Assembly (NCBI RefSeq): GCF_042665255.1
Contig: NZ_JBHTCD010000021.1
DNA: 64,000 nt
Direction: 5' to 3' (one strand)
DNA from: Insolitispirillum peregrinum
Lineage (GTDB): Bacteria > Pseudomonadota > Alphaproteobacteria > Rhodospirillales > Rhodospirillaceae
Part shown: positions 1-9,015 of the stretch, piece by piece
Layout of the letters: every line of letters starts with the position of its first letter
How positions within the stretch are numbered: the first letter of the stretch is position 1
Notes under the pieces: model-generated
Databases searched by the model: none
Told to the model about the DNA's origin: nothing
What the model saw: the letters and a program-made list of their open reading frames with translations, nothing else
Translations under genes and position numbers: made by a program

Positions 1-1038
1 ATCACGGGCGGCAAAGCGGTCCAGACCACGGAAGGCTTCCGGCAGGTCTTCCGTCACCGGCTGGCCATCCTCCCCAACCAGCGCCTTGGCGTGGCCGTTC
101 TGGAAGGCGAGAACCTGCAGCGGCTCGGTCAGCACGCGGGCGTTCAGGTCAAAAATGTTGATCAGGCGCAACTGGTTGCGCTTGCCGACTTCAAAGTCAT
201 TGAAGTCATGCGCCGGGGTGATCTTCACCGCACCGGTGCCCTTTTCAGGGTCGGCATAGTCATCCGGCACGATCGGGATCAGTCGGCCAGTGATCGGCAG
301 GCGGACCATTTTGCCATGCAGGTGCTTGAAACGCTCGTCTTCCGGGTGAACGGCAACGGCGGTATCGCCCAGCATCGTTTCCGGACGGGTGGTGCCGACG
401 GTGACGAATTCATCCGTGCCCTCCACCGGATAGCGGAAGAACCACATCTTGCCCTTCACATCGCGCTGCTCGACCTCCAGGTCGGAAATGGCGGTGTGCA
501 GCTTGGGGTCCCAGTTCACCAGCCGCTTGTCGCGATAGATCAGGCCATCCTTGTGCAGACGGACGAAAATGGTCCGCACGGCCTTGCTCAGACCCTCGTC
601 CATGGTAAAGCGTTCACGCGCCCAGTCCGGCGACGCCCCCAGACGGCGCAACTGGCGGGTAATGGTCCCGCCGGAGTGTTCCTTCCACTCCCACACTTTT
701 TCGATGAATGCATCACGGCCCAGATCGTGGCGGGTGATACCGTCCTTTTCCAGATTGCGCTCGACCACCATCTGGGTCGCGATCCCCGCGTGGTCGGTCC
801 CCGGCTGCCACAGGGCATCCTTGCCGGTCATGCGGTTAAAGCGGATCAGCAGATCCTGCAGGGTGAAGGTCAGCGCGTGTCCCATGTGCAGGCTGCCGGT
901 GACATTCGGCGGCGGCATCATGATGGTATAAGGTACGGCGCTCGACTCCGGGTTTGCGGCAAATACCCCGGCCTTTTCCCAACGCTGATAGAGGGTCTCT
1001 TCGATGTCAGCGGGATCAAATGTCTTGTCGAGCATCAT
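1..1038 (-). CDS. valS: Valyl-tRNA synthetase, N-terminal part (cut by window edge)
   Basis: Charges tRNA-Val with valine in the cytoplasm. The 346 visible residues hold the class I signature HMGH at residues 51-54, preceded by the PPPNVTG element, and the start of the CP1 editing domain: TTRPETMLGD at 216-225 and GTGAVKITPAHDFND at 267-281. The KMSKS loop and anticodon-binding domain lie beyond base 1. The gene opens with tandem ATGs at 1038 and 1035, with AGGA about seven bases upstream. It lies downstream of pcm, tolC and popZ on the same strand, an order I know from other alphaproteobacteria. Assignment to ValRS rather than IleRS or LeuRS rests on the overall motif wording and is secure. 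Confidence 0.97.
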   Translation of the reverse strand, partial: MMLDKTFDPADIEETLYQRWEKAGVFAANPESSAVPYTIMMPPPNVTGSLHMGHALTFTLQDLLIRFNRMTGKDALWQPGTDHAGIATQMVVERNLEKDGITRHDLGRDAFIEKVWEWKEHSGGTITRQLRRLGASPDWARERFTMDEGLSKAVRTIFVRLHKDGLIYRDKRLVNWDPKLHTAISDLEVEQRDVKGKMWFFRYPVEGTDEFVTVGTTRPETMLGDTAVAVHPEDERFKHLHGKMVRLPITGRLIPIVPDDYADPEKGTGAVKITPAHDFNDFEVGKRNQLRLINIFDLNARVLTEPLQVLAFQNGHAKALVGEDGQPVTEDLPEAFRGLDRFAARD

Positions 1039-1166
1039 CAACCAATCCTGCAAGTGATGAGTGAAATCATGTGAGTGTCAGGAGTGCCACAGCGTGGCAC
1101 ACAAAGCAATCGCCGGACCCCTTGACCAAGGATCCGGCGATGCTGTCCAAGGCGTACAGGCGTTGT

Positions 1167-1802
1167 TTACCCCTTGTCGGCGCCCGTTACCAGTCTTTCA
1201 ATTTCCTTGCGCACCAGACGCTCCACCAGTTCCGGCAGGTTGGCGTCCAGCCATTCGCGCAACAGGGGCCGCAGAGCCTCGCGAACGATCTCTTCCAGCG
1301 TGATGCCGACCTTGCCGATGCCCAGACCACGATCGCGGGCCAGCGCACCGTACAGCTCCGAGAAGATCGCAGCAGACGCAACCTCGGTCGGCGGTGAAAC
1401 CAGCCGGTCATCGTCAACAGCCATCATCACCGGCGCGGGCGGCGGTGGCGGAGGAGGAACAACCACGGGGACAGGCTCGGGTTCTGGTTCGGGCTCCGGG
1501 TCCGGTTCGAGCAACAGCGGCTCTTCGTCATCCTCGGGCTCTGTAAGCTCAAGGACTTCCTCCGGCTCGTCCCAGACGGGCTCCGGTTCCGGTTCAGGCT
1601 CCGGCTCGGGTTCTGGCTCTTCCCAAACAGGTTCCGGCTCCGGCGGTGGCGGCGGAGGGGGTGGCGGCGGCGGAGGGGGTGGTGGTGGAGGGGGTGGTGG
1701 CGGAGGCGGAGCCTTGGCTTCCTCTTCCTCATCCTCCGAAAGAATCTTCCGGATAGAGGCGAGAATGTCCTCCATCGATGGTTCTTGATTGCGATCATCC
1801 AT
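1167..1802 (-). CDS. popZ: Polar organizing protein PopZ (DUF2497)
   Basis: PopZ forms a polar matrix that anchors the chromosome origin region (via ParB) and cell-cycle kinases. The 211-residue protein has the usual three parts. The N-terminal amphipathic helix is EPSMEDILASIRKIL (residues 7-21). The middle is a long disordered acidic/proline region with a run of over 20 prolines and then Pro-Glu alternation. The C-terminal helical oligomerization region ends in LPELVERLVRKEIERLV. The start at 1802 is preferred over an ATG 18 bases upstream because a GGGG-type ribosome site precedes it. The proline run is encoded by near-perfect CCN repeats, so its length may vary between strains. It lies between tolC and valS. 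Confidence 0.93.
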   Translation of the reverse strand: MDDRNQEPSMEDILASIRKILSEDEEEEAKAPPPPPPPPPPPPPPPPPPPPPPPEPEPVWEEPEPEPEPEPEPEPVWDEPEEVLELTEPEDDEEPLLLEPDPEPEPEPEPVPVVVPPPPPPPAPVMMAVDDDRLVSPPTEVASAAIFSELYGALARDRGLGIGKVGITLEEIVREALRPLLREWLDANLPELVERLVRKEIERLVTGADKG

Positions 1803-2103
1803 GGCGTAACCCCGCCCCATAAAGCCAGCACATCAAATCGCTGCACGGCACCCCAATCGGCGCGCGTTCAGAAAGGGATATAACATTGCTCCTTAACATT
1901 TTGCAAACGCAAGATGTTTAATCCGCGCAAAATGCCCGCAGCGCCATACCAAAGACCTTACTGCACAGCAAGACAACGCCACACTACACCATCATAGCGT
2001 TCTGATAGAAAATAAAAAAATCCATTGACCCTGTAAATGCCATAAAAAAGGCGAAGCTCGGGACTTCGCCTTTTTTTTCAATCGGCAGGAGCCTTCAGCG
2101 GGT
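1803..2103. other. Gap between popZ and tolC
   Basis: This 301-base stretch has no credible gene. It should carry the popZ promoter on the minus strand, because a terminator at 2044-2076 separates popZ from tolC. The part around 1880-2045 is AT-rich compared with its surroundings. I could not find a convincing -35/-10 pair or a CtrA-type TTAA-N7-TTAA site. Confidence 0.5.
2044..2076 (-). terminator. Rho-independent terminator of tolC
   Basis: Stem GGCGAAG (2050-2056) pairs with CTTCGCC (2064-2070) around a seven-base loop. It is flanked by an A-run on the left and a T-run on the right, so it could act in both directions. It lies about 30 bases past the tolC stop. Confidence 0.85.
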
Positions 2104-3549
2104 TCAGCGCCCTTCCGGTTCCTTCACCGGCTGCTGCTTTTCCGGGTCGGATGCATAGTCGTAATCCTTATCCGCCTCATCATTGCCGCCAATCCACTGA
2201 CCACGAACATCATCATAGTGCCCGGCAGACTTGTGCGTTTCGACCGGCAACGCCAGATGTTCGGCAGTCAGGGTTCCAACAGCAGACATCAACTGATAGG
2301 CCGCCACTTTCTCGTTGCGCTGCGCGGTCACCAGACTGACCTGGGCATCGAGCAATTCCTGCTCGGCATCCAGAACGTCGAGCACGGTCCGCGCCCCGAC
2401 CTGAGCCTCACGCTGGACGCCTTCCAGAGCCACCCGGGAGGAATCGACCTGCGACACCAGCGACGAGATCTGCGCCCGTGCCGATTGCAAGGTTTCCCAC
2501 GACTGCACGGCCTGAGCCCGCACGCTCAGCAACATTTCATCAACCTGCAACCGGCGCTGCCCTGCGGTACTCTTCGCTTCGCGGATCCGGGAATAGACGC
2601 TACCGGATTCGTACAGCGGCACACTGACCGTCGCCACCAGCGACTGCACGTCACGATAAGAATCATGATCGCTGGCGTTCCAGCTTTTGCTGCTCGAAGC
2701 CTGCAAGGACACCGTCGGCAGCAATTCGCCACGCACCTGCTGCACCGTATCCACGGCTGCACGGGCCGTGTATTCGGCTGCGATCAGTTCCGGCTGCTGG
2801 TTTTCCGCCATGCTGATCGTATCATCAAGGGTCGCAGGCAGGGTCTTTACCTCGGCTGGCCAATCGAGGTTCTCAGCCGGAACCCCGACAACCCTGGCAA
2901 AAGTCGCCCGCGTCGATGCCAGCGTTGATTCCGCCGCCGCCCGCGCCGCCACAGCCCCCGCATGGCGGGCTTCGGCCTGACTGACGTCGGTGCGGGTAAT
3001 TTCCCCCACCGCAAAGCGGTCACGGGTGGCATCCAGCTGGCGACGCAGGACCTGTTCGTTGTTCACGCGCAGTTCCAGCACCGACATGTCGCGCAGAACG
3101 TCCATATATGCCTGCGTCGCAGCCAGCAGGACAGCCTGTTCGGTGGCAACCAGCGTTCCGCGCGACGCCTTGACGGTATTTTCCGCAGCGTCCGTGGCAT
3201 GGACGGTGCGGAAGCCATTAAAAACCGGCTGCGTCACGGTAAAGGTCGACGTCTGCGGCACAGTGCCGATCTTTCGTTCGGTGGTGGTCGAGGTGTTCTG
3301 CTCGATGGTCTGCCGGCCATAGCTGCCACTGACGGTAACGGTCGGGCGCCAGCCAGACAGGGCCTGCGGCACCTTTTCATCGGTTGCCCGCTGACCGGCC
3401 CGCGCTGCCAACAACTGCGGATTTCCCGTGTAGGTCGCCACCAGAGCCTCTTCCAGACTCATCGCCGAGGCGGTCACCGGGCACAAAACAGTCCCGGCCA
3501 ACGCGGCCAGCACAGCATAGGAGACGGCAGAGGAAGCGGTCTTTTTCAT
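2104..3549 (-). CDS. tolC: TolC family outer-membrane channel protein
   Basis: Outer-membrane trimeric channel partner of type I secretion and RND efflux pumps. The 481-residue product starts with a signal peptide (MKK, hydrophobic stretch, likely cut after ASA near residue 29). Two OEP repeats follow, beginning with SLEEALVATYTGNPQLLAARA. The ATG at 3549 is chosen over an adjacent upstream GTG; GGGA lies eight bases before it. It is downstream of pcm on the same strand but separated from it by a terminator. It is the obvious outer-membrane candidate for the ABC/HlyD pair at 41936-45072, although that locus is 38 kb away. The acidic C-terminal tail after the second repeat is probably periplasmic and disordered. 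Confidence 0.93.
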   Translation of the reverse strand: MKKTASSAVSYAVLAALAGTVLCPVTASAMSLEEALVATYTGNPQLLAARAGQRATDEKVPQALSGWRPTVTVSGSYGRQTIEQNTSTTTERKIGTVPQTSTFTVTQPVFNGFRTVHATDAAENTVKASRGTLVATEQAVLLAATQAYMDVLRDMSVLELRVNNEQVLRRQLDATRDRFAVGEITRTDVSQAEARHAGAVAARAAAESTLASTRATFARVVGVPAENLDWPAEVKTLPATLDDTISMAENQQPELIAAEYTARAAVDTVQQVRGELLPTVSLQASSSKSWNASDHDSYRDVQSLVATVSVPLYESGSVYSRIREAKSTAGQRRLQVDEMLLSVRAQAVQSWETLQSARAQISSLVSQVDSSRVALEGVQREAQVGARTVLDVLDAEQELLDAQVSLVTAQRNEKVAAYQLMSAVGTLTAEHLALPVETHKSAGHYDDVRGQWIGGNDEADKDYDYASDPEKQQPVKEPEGR

Positions 3550-3665
3550 CACGGTTGTCCCATATATGACAGCGGGAGAAAGTTCAAAATCAAAACTGAA
3601 CTCACCAGTTCACTATCGAGCAGCATAGCGGGCAAAATCAGAATGGCAAGTCCCGCCTCAGCAAA

Positions 3666-3696
3666 AAGGGGTGCCCTTTTGCAGTGGACACCCCTT
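3666..3696 (-). terminator. Terminator of pcm
   Basis: Read on the minus strand, AAGGGGTG pairs with CACCCCTT across a loop of about 15 bases, followed by a T-run. It lies between the pcm stop and the tolC start, so tolC probably has its own promoter in 3553-3665. Confidence 0.75.
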
Positions 3697-3727
3697 CCAG
3701 TGCTTTGGGACCGTCGGCCCGCACCAA

Positions 3728-4384
3728 TCAGAAGACGAAGCGCGGCGGAGCGGCAAAGCCCGGCAGGACCGGCACGTTGGCATCAAACAGGGCCCGCTCG
3801 CCAACCACACCGTTCTGGCGGGTGCACAGCACCGCCGTCCCCAGCGGCGACGTCGCCGAACGCACAACCGCCACCAGACGCCCGCCTTCGGCCAGCTGAT
3901 CCAGCAGCGAAGCCGGAATGGCTTCGACCGCACCGTTGATCAGGATGACATTATAGGGCCCCTGCGCTGGATAGCCGTCGGTCAGGTCGGCATCCATCAC
4001 CGCCACATTGTCGATCCCCAGATCGTTCAGAACAGTGGTCGCGCTCTTTACGAAGTCGGCATCCGTTTCAACCGCAACAACGGTCGAGGCAATTTTGGCC
4101 AGCACGGCGGCTTCGTATCCACTGCCACAGCCGACATCGAGTGCAATGTCGTTGCTGTCGATATCAGCAGCCTGCAGCAGACGGGCCAGAACCACCGGTT
4201 CCATCAGCCAGCGGCCATCGCCAAGGCTGATGTCTTCATCGGTGTAGGCAATGCCGCGCAGGTGCTTCGGCAGGAACTGTTCACGCGGAAGGCTCTCCAT
4301 GGCCTGGATAACCAACTGGTCCGTCACCTTGTTCGGACGGATCTGACCTTCAACCATGTTGTGCCGAGCGATGGCGTAATCCAT
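3728..4384 (-). CDS. pcm: Protein-L-isoaspartate O-methyltransferase family protein
   Basis: A 218-residue SAM-dependent methyltransferase of the family that repairs L-isoaspartyl residues. MVEGQIRPNKVTDQ near the start and EPVVLARLLQ (62-71) are typical of the alphaproteobacterial branch, and the SAM motif I LDVGCGSGYEAAVLA sits at 82-96. The reading frame extends 49 codons upstream, but the ATG at 4384 has AAGAGG at the right distance and begins where the family begins. Neighbour order pcm-tolC is conserved in this class. Whether this branch really repairs isoaspartate is a family inference. Confidence 0.85.
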   Translation of the reverse strand: MDYAIARHNMVEGQIRPNKVTDQLVIQAMESLPREQFLPKHLRGIAYTDEDISLGDGRWLMEPVVLARLLQAADIDSNDIALDVGCGSGYEAAVLAKIASTVVAVETDADFVKSATTVLNDLGIDNVAVMDADLTDGYPAQGPYNVILINGAVEAIPASLLDQLAEGGRLVAVVRSATSPLGTAVLCTRQNGVVGERALFDANVPVLPGFAAPPRFVF

Positions 4385-4771
4385 GCCTGAGCCTCTTTGC
4401 TTTGCTCTGGGGCTGGCAACATTCCGCCAGGCCACCCACGTTCCAAACCACAGGCACCGGTTCGGACCCCCATGGGGTGACCTCCCTGCCCTTATGGGCG
4501 GTTTTATACTTCTCTCTGGCTTTTCTGACAATCGAAACCATCATTCACGCCCCCGCGTGAGGGAAAATTGCCGCCTGCCACGCCCGCGAAAGCCGCATGA
4601 AAACTGGGGTTCCGGCAAAGGATCAATCCCGCCCCGGCACACGTTGATAAAAAAAATGATTTTTTTGAAAATTTCCTGTTGACCGCTCCGGCGGTGGCCA
4701 TTATAAACCGCCTCCTCGACGCCGCGATGCGAAACGAAAAAACGCAAAACAGCAAGGGAAAACAAAGATGC
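4385..4771. other. Divergent regulatory gap between pcm and tRNA-Cys
   Basis: A 387-base stretch with no credible gene. It should hold the pcm promoter on the minus strand and does hold a good sigma-70 promoter for tRNA-Cys at 4679-4707. Short open frames here overlap tRNA sequence and are not believable. Confidence 0.6.
4679..4707 (+). promoter_or_regulatory. Sigma-70 promoter of tRNA-Cys
   Basis: TTGACC (4679-4684) and TATAAA (4702-4707) are separated by exactly 17 bases. This is close to the vegetative consensus. Transcription would begin about 60 bases before the tRNA. Confidence 0.75.
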
Positions 4772-4845
4772 GGCCGGATGGCAGAATGGTTATGCAGAGG
4801 ATTGCAAATCCTCGTATCTCGGTTCGATTCCGGGTCCGGCCTCCA
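4772..4845 (+). tRNA. tRNA-Cys (GCA)
   Basis: A 74-base cloverleaf with CCA encoded. The acceptor stem GGCCGGA pairs with TCCGGCC, the anticodon stem-loop is AGAGGATTGCAAATCCTC with GCA in the loop, and the T-arm contains GGTTCGATTCC. Confidence 0.96.
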
Positions 4846-4894
4846 CATCACGATCAGGTTCGCCTGTTTATGGTGTGATTGCAGAAGTGACTAT

Positions 4895-4969
4895 TCCGGC
4901 GTAGCTCAGCGGTAGAGCTCCCGACTGTTAATCGGGCGGCCGTAGGTTCGAATCCTACCGCCGGAGCCA
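4895..4969 (+). tRNA. tRNA-Asn (GTT), copy 1
   Basis: A 75-base cloverleaf with encoded CCA. The acceptor stem is TCCGGCG/CGCCGGA, the anticodon loop is CTGTTAA, and the T-arm is TAGGTTCGAATCCTA. It is followed 65 bases later by a second, nearly identical Asn gene. Confidence 0.96.
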
Positions 4970-5034
4970 CTTCAGCAATTTTTCTCGCAAGAGATGCGGG
5001 TCGTAGCCGACCGCAGCTTTGTTATGAAAGATAT

Positions 5035-5109
5035 TCCGGCGTAGCTCAGCGGTAGAGCCCCCGACTGTTAATCGGGTTGTCGTAGGTTCGAATCCTACCG
5101 CCGGAGCCA
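5035..5109 (+). tRNA. tRNA-Asn (GTT), copy 2
   Basis: Same cloverleaf as the first Asn tRNA. Differences lie only around the D-stem end and the variable region (GGGTTGTCG instead of GGGCGGCCG). This is a local duplication, probably co-transcribed with the Cys and first Asn genes. Confidence 0.96.
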
Positions 5110-5136
5110 TCTTTCACAAAGACAGACCTGATGCAG

Positions 5137-5164
5137 CCGTCCTGAAATTTCGGGGCGGTTTTTT
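5137..5164 (+). terminator. Terminator of the tRNA cluster
   Basis: The stem CCGTCCTGAA with TTTCGGGGCGG (including G-U pairs) is followed directly by a run of six T residues. It is the only terminator-like structure after the three tRNA genes. Confidence 0.8.
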
Positions 5165-5443
5165 GTTGTTTTATGTCCCGTTGATACCACATCAAGGCCA
5201 TCCTTATAGGCCTTCCGGGCGGCTCCCTTCCCTTCAAAAATACGCTATTGTATAGTCCTGATTGCCAAAGGGGTTTTCGGGCCGCGCCGCCTTTCTCGGA
5301 CAGGCGCCTCATCCGTCATTATACATAGTCCATTTTTCATATTGCGGCGCAGCATAAAACCCCTACTCTGTACGCCCTACCTTGATGCCCCGGAAACGGC
5401 CACCCCGTTTTCTCGATTACCCTCCCCCACCCGCGAGGCCCCC
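5165..5443. other. Gap before the PatZ-type gene
   Basis: Only the promoter of the downstream ligase/acetyltransferase gene is expected here. An open frame on the minus strand runs through it into the tRNA and is judged an artefact. No clear -35/-10 pair or operator was found. Confidence 0.4.
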
Positions 5444-8146
5444 ATGAGCGTCCGAAATCTGAAAAAGCTGTTCCGCCCACAATCCGTGGCCATCATCGGC
5501 GCATCGAATGCGCCCGGAACAGTGGGCGCAATTGCCATGCGCAACCTGCTGCAAGGTGGTTTCAAGGGGCCGATCATGCCGGTCAATCCGAAATATCAGG
5601 CCATTCAGGGCGTCCTTGCCTATAAGGATGTCAATGACCTGCCGCTGGTTCCGGATCTGGCCGTGGTCTGCGTCCCACCAGCAGAACTCAGCGGTGTCAT
5701 TGACCGACTGGGGGCACGGGGGTGTCCGGCTGCGGTGGTGGTTACCACCGGGCTGGATTTGCTCCCCTCCGCAGACGGACAAACCTCGCTGACCCAGGAC
5801 CTGATGGCCACCGCACAGCGCCATGACCTGCGCCTGCTGGGGCCATCCAGTCTGGGGGTAATGGTGCCGGGGATCGGCCTGAATGCCAGCTTTGCCCCCC
5901 ACGCGGCCCTGCCCGGACGGATTGCCTTTGTCTCGCAGTCGGGTGCGATGTGTGCTGCCGTTCTCGACTGGGCAGCCCCGAAAGGCATCGGCTTTTCGCA
6001 CTTCATTTCGCTGGGTGCCGGACTGGATACCAATTTCGGCGATATCCTTGATTATCTGGGATCGGACCCCGATACCCGCGCCATCCTGCTGTATGTTGAA
6101 TCGATCGACGAGCGCCGCAATTTCATGTCGGCAGCCCGGGCAGCGGCTCGCAACAAACCGGTGCTGGCAATCAAGGCGGGCCGCAACGCCGACGGAGCCC
6201 GCGCCGCGCGCTCGCACACCGGCCAGATGGCGGGCTCGGATCTGGTCTATGATGCGGCCATGCGCCGTGCCGGCATGCTGCGGGTGTATGATATCGAAGA
6301 ACTGTTCGCCGCTGTGGAAACCCTGTCGGTGGTTTCCCGCCCCAAAGGCGAACGCCTGGCCATTCTGACCAATGGCGGCGGTATCGGGGTGATGGCAGTT
6401 GATGATCTCTATGATCTTGGTGGATCGCTGGCCGAACTGAGCGAAGAAACCCTCGGAAAGCTGGACACGGTTCTTCCGGCGGGCTGGTCCTACAGCAATC
6501 CGGTGGACATCATCGGCGATGCCCCCGGCACCCGCTATGCCGACGCCCTCAGCGTTCTGGTGCAGGCGCGTGAGATTGACTCCATTCTGGTGATGCACAC
6601 CCCTGTCTCGGTGGCCTCGTCGACCGAGATCGCGGAAAAGGTCATTGCCCTGGCCCGCCAGCACAAACGCAGCAACATCACCACCTGCTGGGTGGGTGAT
6701 CAGCTGGTTTCCTCGGCCCGCAAAGCCTTTCACGCCGCAGGCATTCCCACCTTTGACACGCCCCGCCAGGCTGTACAGGCGTTCATGCACACCGTCGAAT
6801 ACCGGCGGAATCAGGAATTGCTGATGGAAACCCCCCTCAGCCTGCCGACCGAGTTCACCCCCAACACGGTGATTGCCCGGATGGTGGTTGAAACTGCCCT
6901 CAGTCAGGGCCGCACGGTCCTCAGCGAGCCGGAAGCCAAAGCAATCCTGAATGCCTATGGCATTCCGACGGTTGAAACCCACATCGCCCGCACCCCCGAA
7001 GACTGCCGGGCGATTGCCGAAGAGATGGGCGGGCCGTTGGCGCTGAAGATCCTGTCGCCCGACCTGACCCACAAAAGCGACCGTGGCGGCGTCCAGCTGA
7101 ATATCGAGACCCCGGAAGAATGCTTCCAGGCCGCCGAGCAGATGACCCGACGTCTGCGCGCCGCCCTGCCCGATGCCCGCCTCGAAGGCTTCACCGTCCA
7201 GCGCATGGAACGCCGCCCCGGTGCGCACGAACTGATCGTCGGTGTCGCAACCGATCCGATTTTCGGCCCGGTGATCCTGTTCGGTCAGGGCGGCACTGCC
7301 GTCGAGGTGATCGGTGACCGCGCGGTTGCCCTGCCGCCGCTGAACATGGCTCTGGGTGCAGAACTGATCTCGCGCACACGGGTTTACAAGCTGCTGCAAG
7401 GCTATCGCGCCCATGCTCCGGCCGATATGGAAGCCATTTGCCTGACCTTGATTCAGGTCGCCCAGATGATTGTCGATATCCCCGAAATCATCGAACTGGA
7501 CATCAACCCGCTGTTTGCCGATGAAAACGGCGTGGTGGCGCTGGATGCCCGCATGGCCATCCGCAAAACATCGCTGATCTCGGGTGCAGACCGCATGGCG
7601 ATTCGCCCCTATCCGCGCGAGCTGGAAGAAGACTTCACCATGAAGGGCGGCCGGACCTGCCTGCTCCGCCCCATCCGCCCGGAAGACGAGCCCAACCACC
7701 ACATTCTGGTCTCGCGCCTGACCCCCGAAGACATCCGCTTCCGCTTCTTCGGGCTGGTGCAGGAACTCCCCCATAGCCAGATGGCCCGCTTGACCCAGAT
7801 CGATTATGACCGCGAAATGGCGTTCATCGCCACCGACACCGACGCCAATGGCCAGCAGGAAACGCTGGGGGTGGTGCGGGCCGTCACCGACCCGGACAAC
7901 GAGGAAACCGAATTTTCCATCGTGGTCCGTTCGGACCTGAAAGGCAGCGGTCTGGCGCGCCAGATGATGAAGAAAATGATCCGCTATTGTCGTGACCGCG
8001 GAACGCATACCATGGTCGGGCAAGTGCTGAAGGACAATGGCCGCATGCTGCACTTTGTCGAAAGCCTCGGCTTCCGGCGGGTGAAGACCATCGACCATGA
8101 TGTCGTCGAGGTTGCTCTCGACCTGCAGGGAAGCCTACCATTCTAA
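5444..8146 (+). CDS. patZ: Acyl-CoA ligase (ADP-forming)/GNAT acetyltransferase fusion, PatZ type
   Basis: A 900-residue protein with PatZ architecture (protein lysine acetyltransferase, YfiQ/Pat). Domains in order: a CoA-binding Rossmann fold (GASNAPGTVG, 19-28); the succinyl-CoA-ligase-like part with SQSGAM (164-169) and the His258 motif RSHTG; an ATP-grasp domain of about 500-715 (ALKILSPDLTHKSDRGGV); and a C-terminal GNAT domain from about 733 with acetyl-CoA loop RSDLKGSGLAR near 829-839. The His motif is intact, so ligase activity is not excluded. The frame opens 34 codons earlier, but the ATG at 5444 has CGAGG upstream and starts with the family consensus. The likely role is metabolic control by acetylation of acyl-CoA synthetases. 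Confidence 0.9.
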   Translation: MSVRNLKKLFRPQSVAIIGASNAPGTVGAIAMRNLLQGGFKGPIMPVNPKYQAIQGVLAYKDVNDLPLVPDLAVVCVPPAELSGVIDRLGARGCPAAVVVTTGLDLLPSADGQTSLTQDLMATAQRHDLRLLGPSSLGVMVPGIGLNASFAPHAALPGRIAFVSQSGAMCAAVLDWAAPKGIGFSHFISLGAGLDTNFGDILDYLGSDPDTRAILLYVESIDERRNFMSAARAAARNKPVLAIKAGRNADGARAARSHTGQMAGSDLVYDAAMRRAGMLRVYDIEELFAAVETLSVVSRPKGERLAILTNGGGIGVMAVDDLYDLGGSLAELSEETLGKLDTVLPAGWSYSNPVDIIGDAPGTRYADALSVLVQAREIDSILVMHTPVSVASSTEIAEKVIALARQHKRSNITTCWVGDQLVSSARKAFHAAGIPTFDTPRQAVQAFMHTVEYRRNQELLMETPLSLPTEFTPNTVIARMVVETALSQGRTVLSEPEAKAILNAYGIPTVETHIARTPEDCRAIAEEMGGPLALKILSPDLTHKSDRGGVQLNIETPEECFQAAEQMTRRLRAALPDARLEGFTVQRMERRPGAHELIVGVATDPIFGPVILFGQGGTAVEVIGDRAVALPPLNMALGAELISRTRVYKLLQGYRAHAPADMEAICLTLIQVAQMIVDIPEIIELDINPLFADENGVVALDARMAIRKTSLISGADRMAIRPYPRELEEDFTMKGGRTCLLRPIRPEDEPNHHILVSRLTPEDIRFRFFGLVQELPHSQMARLTQIDYDREMAFIATDTDANGQQETLGVVRAVTDPDNEETEFSIVVRSDLKGSGLARQMMKKMIRYCRDRGTHTMVGQVLKDNGRMLHFVESLGFRRVKTIDHDVVEVALDLQGSLPF

Positions 8147-8230
8147 AGCAGGGAGCGTGGCTCACGTTCAAGGCACAGATCTGAGGCACGACCTTTGTCT
8201 ACCCAATAAACCAGAATAATGGAGACGTGC

Positions 8231-8995
8231 ATGGGATGGGATCCGGTTGCCTACCTGAAATACGGAGGAGAGCGCACGCGCCCTGCCGCGGACTTGCTGG
8301 CGCGCGTACCGGAAACAGACCCCAACGTTATCTATGATCTGGGATGCGGGCCGGGCAATTCGACCGCCCTGCTGTCATCCCGCTGGCCTGCTGCCCATCT
8401 GACTGGTCTGGATGCCGACCCGACCATGCTGGCGCGGGCGCGGAAAAACGGCCCCCGCGCACGCTGGTCTGAAACCGATATCGAGACATGGGAGGCCCCC
8501 CAACCGGCGGACCTGATTTTCTCCAATGCCGTGCTGCACTGGCTGGATCATCACGACCGCCTGTTTCCCCGCCTGATCCAGCAACTGCGCAGCGGCGGTA
8601 TCCTTGCCGTCCAGATGCCGCGCAATCACCATGCGCCGAGCCATGCGCTGCTGCGCGAACTGGCACGCAGCAGTCCGTGGGCCAGCCAACTGGAAAGCAT
8701 CCTGCGCGATGAGCCGGTAGCCTCCCCCGAAGCATACTGGCGCTGGCTTTCGCCCCATTGCAGCGAACTGGAAATCTGGGAGACAACCTATCTGATGCCG
8801 TTACGGGGGCAAGATCCGATTCTGGCATGGATCAAGGGCAGTTCCCTCCGTCCCGTTCTGGCAGCGCTCGCCCCGGAAGATGCCTTGACGTTTGAGAAAG
8901 CCCTGGCCGCCCAGTTGCGTGAGGCGTATCCGGCAGAAGATGACGGCTGTACGCTGTTTCCGTTTCGGCGCCTGTTCATTCTGGCGACCCGGTAG
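8231..8995 (+). CDS. tam: Trans-aconitate 2-methyltransferase
   Basis: A 254-residue SAM-dependent methyltransferase that detoxifies trans-aconitate, a side product of the TCA intermediate cis-aconitate. The N-terminus WDPVAYLKYGGERTRPAADLL is the typical Tam opening. Motif I DLGCGPGNST lies at 36-45 and is followed by LTGLDADPTML, and FSNAVLHWLDHH is the motif IV region. The ATG at 8231 is preferred to an in-frame ATG 12 bases earlier because GGAG is seven bases before it. It follows the PatZ-type gene by 84 bases on the same strand and is followed by intergenic repeat copy A. Confidence 0.88.
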   Translation: MGWDPVAYLKYGGERTRPAADLLARVPETDPNVIYDLGCGPGNSTALLSSRWPAAHLTGLDADPTMLARARKNGPRARWSETDIETWEAPQPADLIFSNAVLHWLDHHDRLFPRLIQQLRSGGILAVQMPRNHHAPSHALLRELARSSPWASQLESILRDEPVASPEAYWRWLSPHCSELEIWETTYLMPLRGQDPILAWIKGSSLRPVLAALAPEDALTFEKALAAQLREAYPAEDDGCTLFPFRRLFILATR

Positions 8996-9015
8996 AGCCG
9001 CAAGACAACCGGGAC

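Noticed and set aside
1174..1788. Ser/Gly-rich plus-strand frame opposite popZ
   Set aside because: Produced by reading the proline/glutamate codon repeats backwards; it has no independent ribosome site or family.
4772..5109. tRNA cluster as an island attachment site
   Set aside because: No integrase gene, no partial tRNA copy and no change in base composition next to the tRNAs.
5046..5312. Minus-strand open frame ending in GGRIRTYDNPINSRGLYR
   Set aside because: The C-terminal part is the complement of tRNA-Asn; this phrase is a well-known artefact of frames running into tRNA genes.
5417..8098. 893-codon minus-strand frame opposite the PatZ-type gene
   Set aside because: It is a GC-driven mirror frame of a clear multi-domain gene; its His/Gln/Gly-rich product matches no family.
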